Assembly: GCA_017380955.1 (NCBI GenBank)
Contig: JAFOCZ010000013.1
Coordinates: 1 to 12,318, forward strand
Length of the DNA: 12,318 nucleotides
Source of the DNA: Alistipes sp.
GTDB taxonomy: Bacteria; Bacteroidota; Bacteroidia; Bacteroidales; Rikenellaceae
Direction: 5' to 3'
A program made the translations under genes and the position numbers. Shown here piece by piece: positions 7,399 through 12,318 of the stretch; the first letter of the stretch is position 1, and every line of letters begins with the position of its first letter. Below the pieces are notes generated by a model. The model did not search any database. It saw nothing but the letters and a program-made list of their open reading frames with translations, and was not told the DNA's origin.

Positions 7399-8241
7399 AT
7401 GAAAGAGAATATTACCGTAGCGTTGATATACGATTTCGATGGCACGCTGGCTCCTGGAAATATGCAGGAGTATGATTTTATCCCCGCTGTAGGCAAGAGT
7501 AATATGGAGTTTTGGCAGGAGGCAAACACCCTCGCCGAGGAGCAGGATGCCGACCAGGTACTGACATATATGGCGCGTATGCTCCAGGCTGCGCAGTCCA
7601 AAGGTTTGTCGCTACGCCGTGAGGCATTCCGCGAGTCGGGACGCAATGTGCAGTTTTATGCAGGTGTCCAAGAGTGGTTTAAGCGCATAAACGACTATGG
7701 CGCAGAGCGTGGTGTCAACATCCTCCACTACGTTAACTCATCGGGACTAAAGGAGATTATCGAGGGTACGGCTATCGCCCACGAGTTCAAGAATATCTAC
7801 GCCTGCTCGTTCCTCTATAACGTCGACGGCATAGCATACTGGCCCGCTGTGGCTGTGAACTACACCAACAAGACGCAGTTTATCTTCAAGATTAACAAGG
7901 GCGTGGAGTCGGTATTCGACACCAAGGATGTCAACCGCTTTATGGAGGAGTCGAAGCGTCCTGTGCCATTCTCACGAATGATATATTTCGGTGATGGTAC
8001 TACGGATATCCCTTGTATGAAACTTGTCAAAAACTTCGGTGGTCACTCCATCGCGGTGTATAATCCCGAGGAGGAGGGACAGCGCACAATACTCAACGAA
8101 CTAATCCGCGACAACCGCGTAAACCACGTTTGTCCTGCCGACTACTCGGCTGGCTCGGAGATTGACACCGTGGTTAAGACCATCATCGACAAAGTAGTTA
8201 TGGATCAGCGACTTGCCAACCTTGAGATAGCACGAAACTAA
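7399..8241 (+). CDS. HAD-superfamily phosphatase
   Basis: This 280-residue protein carries all four HAD motifs: motif I YDFDGTLAP (nucleophile Asp 12, acid/base Asp 14), motif II VNSSG (Ser 114), motif III Lys (158 in NYTNKTQF) and motif IV YFGDGTTDIP (198-203, Mg2+ binding). Residues about 20-100 form a helical cap, as in the phosphoserine-phosphatase-like type I group. It has no signal peptide and should be cytoplasmic. Its neighbour, 17 bases downstream, is the rdgB-like gene and the two are probably co-transcribed; a nucleotide or small phospho-metabolite substrate would fit that pairing but is inference. The start follows an AT-rich promoter region and gives the family's short strand before motif I. 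Confidence 0.88.
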   Translation: MKENITVALIYDFDGTLAPGNMQEYDFIPAVGKSNMEFWQEANTLAEEQDADQVLTYMARMLQAAQSKGLSLRREAFRESGRNVQFYAGVQEWFKRINDYGAERGVNILHYVNSSGLKEIIEGTAIAHEFKNIYACSFLYNVDGIAYWPAVAVNYTNKTQFIFKINKGVESVFDTKDVNRFMEESKRPVPFSRMIYFGDGTTDIPCMKLVKNFGGHSIAVYNPEEEGQRTILNELIRDNRVNHVCPADYSAGSEIDTVVKTIIDKVVMDQRLANLEIARN

Positions 8242-8258
8242 ATCATAAACAACACGAT

Positions 8259-8849
8259 ATGAAGATTGTATTTGCCACAAATAACGCCCACAAACTCTCC
8301 GAGGTAAAGGCTGTTCTTGGCGATGGCTTTGAACTTGTAACGCTCAAGGAGGTGGGCATCACAGAGGATATCCCCGAGACTGGCGAGACCTTAGACGAAA
8401 ACGCATCTATAAAGGCACGATATGTATATGAGCGCACAGGTTTGGACTGCTTTGCCGATGACACAGGCTTGGAGGTTGCTGCACTAAATAGCGCACCTGG
8501 AGTACGCTCGGCACGCTACGCAACGGATGGTCACGACTTCGCTGCCAACAACCGCAAACTACTCCGCGAGTTGGAGGGCGTGGCAGACCGCAGCGCACGT
8601 TTCCGCACTGTTATATCTCTCATTATCAACGGTGAGGAGCAGCAGGTAGAGGGCATAGTGCGTGGTACTATAGCCACCGAGGAGTCGGGCTGCGAGGGTT
8701 TTGGCTACGACCCACTCTTCATCCCCGAGGGCAAGAGCGTCACCTTTGCCGAGATGTCCGCAGATGAGAAGAATGCGATCTCGCACCGCGGTCGTGCCGT
8801 TGCCGAGTTGGTAAAGATACTGAAAAAAATAGAGTCGCTCTACTTTTAG
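8259..8849 (+). CDS. rdgB: Non-canonical purine NTP pyrophosphatase (RdgB/HAM1 family)
   Basis: The 196-residue protein has the full set of RdgB/HAM1 signatures: ATNNAHKLSEV at 6-16 (nucleotide binding), ETGETLDENASIKA at 40-53, FADDTGLEV at 65-73 (catalytic metal-binding Asp), APGVRSARYA at 79-88, GFGYDPLF at 147-154 and KNAISHRGRA at 171-180. The family hydrolyses dITP, ITP and XTP to monophosphate and pyrophosphate, keeping damaged purines out of DNA and RNA. Length is normal. It follows the HAD gene by 17 bases. The last codons (8825-8849) form a small hairpin with the TAG stop in the T-rich tail. Confidence 0.95.
   Translation: MKIVFATNNAHKLSEVKAVLGDGFELVTLKEVGITEDIPETGETLDENASIKARYVYERTGLDCFADDTGLEVAALNSAPGVRSARYATDGHDFAANNRKLLRELEGVADRSARFRTVISLIINGEEQQVEGIVRGTIATEESGCEGFGYDPLFIPEGKSVTFAEMSADEKNAISHRGRAVAELVKILKKIESLYF
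8825..8847 (+). terminator. Weak hairpin overlapping the rdgB stop codon
   Basis: TAGAG (8830-8834) and CTCTA (8838-8842) pair around a TCG loop. The flanking AAAA/TTTT can extend the stem across one A-C mismatch, and the TTTT runs into the TAG stop. The short stem makes this at most a partial terminator. Confidence 0.3.
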
Positions 8850-8864
8850 GTGAAATAGGTAGTT

Positions 8865-8905
8865 ATGGGGTAATATGAGTTTCGATACCACACATATTAC
8901 CCCAT
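8865..8905. terminator. 13-bp perfect inverted repeat downstream of rdgB
   Basis: ATGGGGTAATATG (8865-8877) and CATATTACCCCAT (8893-8905) are perfect complements around a 15-base loop. No strong T-tract follows on either strand, so it could be a terminator, an RNA-stabilising hairpin or an operator for the LemA gene. It starts 15 bases after the rdgB stop. Confidence 0.5.
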
Positions 8906-8916
8906 TATAATCCATA

Positions 8917-8933
8917 TTGCCTCGAAGAGGCAA
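8917..8933 (+). promoter_or_regulatory. Compact 7-bp hairpin in the LemA leader
   Basis: TTGCCTC-GAA-GAGGCAA is a perfect seven-pair stem with a three-base loop, just upstream of the ATTACTA repeats. No T-tract follows, so I do not call it a terminator. Role unknown: leader structure or protein site. Confidence 0.4.
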
Positions 8934-8936
8934 AAC

Positions 8937-8971
8937 ATTACTAATTACTAATTACTAACTACTAATTATAT
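8937..8971 (+). repeat. Tandem ATTACTA heptamers abutting the LemA start
   Basis: Three exact ATTACTA units (8937-8957) are followed by ACTACTA (8958-8964) and a degenerate ATTATAT (8965-8971), ending one base before the ATG at 8973. The repeat occupies the place where ribosome-binding and promoter signals would be expected, leaving an unstructured AT-rich leader. No clear TAnnTTTG box is present in the 123-base gap. Confidence 0.75.
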
Positions 8972-8972
8972 T

Positions 8973-9494
8973 ATGCTTTTACCAATTATCATTTGTGGTG
9001 CAGTGGTGATTATACTTATCGCTATGTACTTCACATTCAACAACAAAGAGGTTGCACTACGCAAAGAGGCGGAGGCTCAGCGTGGTAAGATAGAGTCGGT
9101 ATACGACACTATGTGGAAAGTACTCAAGCAGGAGGCTGGCGTTACGGAGCAGTACCGCAAGACCTTCGAGGAGATATACCCAAAACTTATCGCAGGACGC
9201 TATGAGAAGGATGGTGGTCAGTTGCTGAAGATGATTCAGGAGTCTAACCCTGCCTTCGACACACGCCTCTACGACAAACTTATGCAGAGCATAGAGGTGC
9301 AGCGTGCCTACTTCGCCACTGCGCAGCAACGTATGCTCGACATACTCCGTGAGCGTGAGACACTTCTCGAGTCTATGCCTCAGTGTTGGTTTATCAGCAA
9401 CAAGACAAAGATTGATTATCAGGTGATATCATCTACCGTTACGCAGAATGTTATGGCAACACGCCGTGATGACGACATAGAACTATTCTCATAA
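8973..9494 (+). CDS. LemA-like membrane-anchored helical protein
   Basis: The 173-residue protein has one N-terminal hydrophobic segment (residues 2-20) and then a long helical region, as in the LemA family. Phrases such as AQRGKIESVYDTMWKVLKQ, EEIYPKLIAGR and AYFATAQQRMLDILRERETLLESMP match the general pattern of LemA helices (residues about 25-140), though the match is distant. The C-terminus is short and polar. LemA proteins are membrane-anchored with no settled biochemical function. It lies six bases before a three-TM membrane protein, so the two very likely form a functional pair. I place the start at 8973 because the hydrophobic segment begins at once after it. The family call is moderately sure. 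Confidence 0.7.
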   Translation: MLLPIIICGAVVIILIAMYFTFNNKEVALRKEAEAQRGKIESVYDTMWKVLKQEAGVTEQYRKTFEEIYPKLIAGRYEKDGGQLLKMIQESNPAFDTRLYDKLMQSIEVQRAYFATAQQRMLDILRERETLLESMPQCWFISNKTKIDYQVISSTVTQNVMATRRDDDIELFS

Positions 9495-9500
9495 CGGCAT

Positions 9501-10676
9501 ATGCACCGCGTAGCCTTCCTATTTCCTCCCATCGTGGCAGGCACATTGCTCCTCATATACCAAAACTACGAGGAGTGGTGGGCATACCTCCTTATGGCCA
9601 TAGTGGCAGATTTGATACTATGGTCTATAATGCATTGGGTGGTGCGCACGGTGGAGTATCTTAGTGGCTACGCCTATGATGTACAACACCACGAGCCTTG
9701 GGTGGAGCGTGTGGTACACACCGAAACATATACCGATAGCCGCGGTAACACACGAACACGAACACGCGTGGAGTATCGCCATCACCCCGACAGGTGGCTT
9801 ATGACGCTGAATACGGGCGTGGAGGTGGATATAGCAAGCGACACCTACCACTACTACCGTATGCTATGGGGTACGGCGTGCGAGTGGATAAACCCTCCGC
9901 ACTTCAACTGCGTAAGTGGCGGTGGCGGACAACTGTATGGGTGGAGTGGTGTATATGAAGATGCCGCAACACACACATATAAAGGCTATTACATAAATTA
10001 TATCGCTAACTCACGCTCTATATTCCGCACCGAGGCCATAGGCAAGGGCGACAAAGCGACATACGGTCTTGTGGACTACCCCAAGTTTGGTGATAACTAC
10101 CTCGAGCAGTGCGTGGTGCTTCGCTCCCCAACCTTAAAGGAGAGTATCACGATAGATGACTCTGCGCAGCGTGCCATACATCTTGTAAATGCCTTTGCTG
10201 GCGAGGAGCATCAGATACATATATTTATTATAGCCTTTGATGCAAGTGTAGGTATTACTGCGGCGCTTAAGCAGCGAGCCCTGTGGCGTGGTGGTAACAA
10301 GAATGAGTTTGTGGTGTGCCTCGGCGTTGAGAGCGAGGATGGCGAGACTACAGAGCCTCGTGTGGCGTGGTGCAAGGCATTCTCGTGGTGCGACATCCCA
10401 CGTCTCGAGTCCGCCACAGAGAGTTACTTCCTCGAGCATCGCAGTTTCGACATTGTGGCATATGCGGCGTGGCTTCGCGAGAATCTACACCTATGGCAGC
10501 GTAAGTCGTTCTCGGACTTCGCCTACCTCGGCATACAACTATCACCAGGACGCAAGGCGTTGGTGTGGATAGCCACGATATTGCTATGCGCACTTATAGC
10601 GGTTATCGTATACCACACTATGACACCACCACCCTCGGAGTATACACCATATGAGCCTGATGGTTTCTACTACTAA
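9501..10676 (+). CDS. Uncharacterised three-TM membrane protein paired with LemA
   Basis: I do not recognise a named family. The 391-residue product has two N-terminal membrane segments (about 5-20 and 27-48), a large soluble region (about 50-350) and one C-terminal membrane segment (about 353-372) followed by a Pro/Tyr-rich tail (TMTPPPSEYTPYEP). The soluble region opens with a charged Thr/Arg stretch (HTETYTDSRGNTRTRTRV, 73-90). It also has a Gly/Cys/Trp-rich patch (ACEWINPPHFNCVSGGGG, 126-143) and RALWRGGNKNEFVVCLGV (259-276) with WCKAFSWCD (290-298). It starts six bases after the LemA-like stop and ends just before a strong terminator, so the two genes share a transcript. The conserved-looking Cys and Trp suggest a folded domain, but no catalytic motif is evident. 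Function unknown. Confidence 0.8.
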   Translation: MHRVAFLFPPIVAGTLLLIYQNYEEWWAYLLMAIVADLILWSIMHWVVRTVEYLSGYAYDVQHHEPWVERVVHTETYTDSRGNTRTRTRVEYRHHPDRWLMTLNTGVEVDIASDTYHYYRMLWGTACEWINPPHFNCVSGGGGQLYGWSGVYEDAATHTYKGYYINYIANSRSIFRTEAIGKGDKATYGLVDYPKFGDNYLEQCVVLRSPTLKESITIDDSAQRAIHLVNAFAGEEHQIHIFIIAFDASVGITAALKQRALWRGGNKNEFVVCLGVESEDGETTEPRVAWCKAFSWCDIPRLESATESYFLEHRSFDIVAYAAWLRENLHLWQRKSFSDFAYLGIQLSPGRKALVWIATILLCALIAVIVYHTMTPPPSEYTPYEPDGFYY

Positions 10677-10683
10677 GCAACAA

Positions 10684-10715
10684 AAAAAATAGAGTCCTGC
10701 AAGACTCTATTTTTT
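10684..10715. terminator. Bidirectional intrinsic terminator between convergent genes
   Basis: ATAGAGTC (10689-10696) and GACTCTAT (10703-10710) form a perfect stem around a six-base loop. It is flanked by A8 on the left (10682-10689) and a run of six T on the right (10710-10715), giving a T-tract in both directions. It serves the LemA-unit transcript from the left and the aldolase transcript from the right. The aldolase TAG stop (10707-10709) is inside the stem. Confidence 0.9.
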
Positions 10716-11741
10716 GTTTATAGCGTGAATGAGCACATCAACATCCTCCTCCGTTGTTGCCCAACTTGTAACAAAGCGCACTACGCTATCCGTAGCACCA
10801 CGAGGTCCCCAATAGTCAAACGAGATGGTCTCGCGGAGACGGTCGATAACGTCGTTAGGAAGGCGGAAGAATTGCTGGTTTGTGGGCGACTCCTTGACAA
10901 CCTCATAACCCGCTGCACGGAATGCCTCACGAATTCTAAGTGCCAACTGCACAGCACCCTCTCCAATGCGCTCATAGAGCCCATCGCGGAACAAAGCCCC
11001 AAACTGAACACCAAGTAACCTGCCCTTAGCGAGCAGTGCTCCGTGTTGCTTGACAAGCGGAAAGAGATTCTTCAAAAACGCCCTATTGGCGACCACCAAC
11101 GCCTCGCCAAAGAGCGTTCCGCACTTCGTACCGCCAATGTAGAAGAGATCTGCCAAACGCGCTATATCCGTAAGCAAGAAGTCCGCACCCTCAGCCTTTA
11201 GGCCGTATGCCATACGCGCGCCATCGATATATAGCGGTATGTTGTGCTTGTGGCAAACACCACTCAGCGCCTCCAACTCCGCAAGCGAATATACCGTTCC
11301 GAACTCCGTAGGCTGCGAGATGTAGAGCATCCCCGGTGCAACCATATGCTGGTAGGTTTCATCGGCATAAAACTCCTCGATGTAGCGGTCCACATCCTCG
11401 GCACGCACCTTACCATCATACTCCGCGAGGGTAAGCACCTTATGTCCCGAAGCCTCTATAGCCCCCGACTCGTGAACGGCGATATGTCCGCTCACGGCAG
11501 CCAGCACACCCTCGTGACGCGCCAGGATGCCATCTATAGCCGTGGCATTAGTCTGCGTACCACCCACCAGGAACATCACCTCAGCATCCTCACACCCTAT
11601 CGCCTTACGGATAAGGTCACGCGCCTCGGCGGTGTAGTTATCATTGCCATACCCCACGGTATGCTCCATATTCGTACGCACAAGAGCCTCAAGCACCTCG
11701 CCGTGCGCACCCGCAGTATAGTCCGAATTGAAATGTATCAT
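10707..11741 (-). CDS. ltaE: PLP-dependent threonine aldolase
   Basis: This 344-residue cytoplasmic enzyme matches the low-specificity L-threonine aldolase/beta-eliminating lyase family, which splits threonine or allo-threonine to glycine and acetaldehyde. It opens with FNSDYTAGAHGEVLEAL. Visible motifs are YGNDNYTAEA (31-40), the phosphate-binding GGTQTNATA (60-68), SGHIAVHESGA (84-94), YIDGARMAYG (171-180, Asp 173 contacting the cofactor ring) and the Schiff-base lysine in YIGGTKCGTLFGEAL (Lys 206). Length is normal. It lies six bases downstream of the secreted protein gene and probably shares its transcript, though the products seem unrelated. The symbol is used in the family sense; stereospecificity cannot be read from the sequence. 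Confidence 0.9.
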   Translation of the reverse strand: MIHFNSDYTAGAHGEVLEALVRTNMEHTVGYGNDNYTAEARDLIRKAIGCEDAEVMFLVGGTQTNATAIDGILARHEGVLAAVSGHIAVHESGAIEASGHKVLTLAEYDGKVRAEDVDRYIEEFYADETYQHMVAPGMLYISQPTEFGTVYSLAELEALSGVCHKHNIPLYIDGARMAYGLKAEGADFLLTDIARLADLFYIGGTKCGTLFGEALVVANRAFLKNLFPLVKQHGALLAKGRLLGVQFGALFRDGLYERIGEGAVQLALRIREAFRAAGYEVVKESPTNQQFFRLPNDVIDRLRETISFDYWGPRGATDSVVRFVTSWATTEEDVDVLIHAINKK

Positions 11742-11747
11742 AAACGC

Positions 11748-12318
11748 CTATCGCGCTATAACAAAGGTTGTGGCTGATGAGGTATTCACATACTGGAAGA
11801 ACTCCTCAGCAGGGTCACACTGATCCTTTGATAGGGTAAAAGGCTCACCGTAGTAGATAGTGCTCAAATTACCATTCTCATCCTCGGCCATACCCACAAA
11901 GAAGAATTTATCCGATATATACTCAGAGTAATACATATCCATTAACTGCACCGTAGAGGTTGGGGCATAGAGGAGAAGATCCTCGAGGAATGCCTCCTCG
12001 CTATACTCATCCATCATCCACTGCTCGTACCACCAGAAGTAGACCTTATCGGTAGGTGCAGAGGTCTTCATCTCTACTACCGCAACACACGAACACTCGG
12101 CAAGGGCATCGGCATAGTTCGAGTCGAGGGCTACGATTGCCTCGGCATCGAAGAGCTTGACGATGTCGATACTCTCAACCGTAATGCTACCCGCTGTAGC
12201 AGATGCAGAGGTGAAGTCGTAGCGGAAGAGTTGGGTCGTAGGAAGACCGCTGTTAATACCAAAAGCAAGTACGCTATACTCGGTGTTTGGCATAAGAGGC
12301 ATAAGTTTCTCACTATGA
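11748..12318 (-). CDS. C-terminal part of a secreted fibronectin-III-like protein (partial, cut by the right edge)
   Basis: The frame stays open through the right edge (the upstream codons read HSEKL before an internal Met at 12302), so this is the C-terminal ~190 residues of a longer protein whose start lies outside the window. LMPNTEYSVLAFGIN is the C-terminal strand pattern of a fibronectin type III domain, often seen as L.P.TEY.V.A.G in Bacteroidota surface lipoproteins. The remainder has a second related unit (VYFWWYEQWMMDEYSEEAF... KFFFVGMAEDENGNLSTIYYGEPFTL) and ends EFFQYVNTSSATTFVIAR. It is acidic and rich in Tyr, Ser and Thr, with no membrane segment in view. Probably exported; function unknown. 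Transcription would run leftward into ltaE. Confidence 0.7.
   Translation of the reverse strand, partial: HSEKLMPLMPNTEYSVLAFGINSGLPTTQLFRYDFTSASATAGSITVESIDIVKLFDAEAIVALDSNYADALAECSCVAVVEMKTSAPTDKVYFWWYEQWMMDEYSEEAFLEDLLLYAPTSTVQLMDMYYSEYISDKFFFVGMAEDENGNLSTIYYGEPFTLSKDQCDPAEEFFQYVNTSSATTFVIAR

Noticed and set aside
7320..7646. Leftward open frame over the start of the HAD gene
   Set aside because: It overlaps HAD motif I on the other strand and the promoter region, and its product has no family features.
8937..8971. Heptamer array considered as a CRISPR or plasmid-type iteron set
   Set aside because: Units are only seven bases with no spacers, and no Cas or replication gene is nearby.

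Overview
The window looks like chromosomal DNA from a member of the Bacteroidales (Bacteroidota). The pointers are an OstA-like protein followed by a GH2-fold secreted protein, a parvulin-type lipoprotein next to a SurA homologue, near absence of Shine-Dalgarno sequences, and matches to the Bacteroidota -7 promoter box TAnnTTTG. A Rikenellaceae/Alistipes-like origin is a guess from style only. Genes are tightly packed, nearly all are recognisable, and I saw no tRNA, rRNA, insertion sequence, phage gene or CRISPR array.

Layout. Positions 1-121 hold the last 39 codons of a rightward gene I cannot name. It converges, four bases apart, on a four-gene leftward operon (6623 to 126): a parvulin-family lipoprotein, a SurA-like periplasmic chaperone/prolyl isomerase, a large OstA/LptA-like protein, and a secreted GH2-fold protein that seems to have lost its catalytic residues. 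The first three fit outer-membrane biogenesis (folding of outer-membrane proteins and LPS transport). The fourth is unexpected and may be a carbohydrate-binding accessory. A -7 promoter box lies only 10 bases upstream of the first start codon. A long hairpin at 6708-6751 insulates the operon from a leftward single-gene nitroreductase (7308 to 6775).

A short divergent promoter region (7309-7398) separates the nitroreductase from a rightward set: a HAD-family phosphatase (7399-8241), an RdgB/HAM1 non-canonical purine NTP pyrophosphatase (8259-8849), then, after a 123-base gap with two hairpins and a tandem ATTACTA heptamer, a LemA-like protein (8973-9494) and an uncharacterised three-TM membrane protein (9501-10676). 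HAD plus RdgB read as a small housekeeping pair. LemA plus the membrane protein read as one functional unit of unknown role.

A bidirectional intrinsic terminator (10684-10715) separates this set from a leftward pair entering from the right edge: the C-terminal part of a secreted fibronectin-type-III-like protein (to 11748) and a PLP-dependent threonine aldolase (11741 to 10707). The aldolase stop codon lies inside the terminator stem.

The least explained parts are the catalytically degenerate GH2 protein in an envelope operon, the roughly 320-residue charged insert in the OstA-like protein, and the LemA/three-TM pair with its repeat-rich leader. None of these alone proves a new system.
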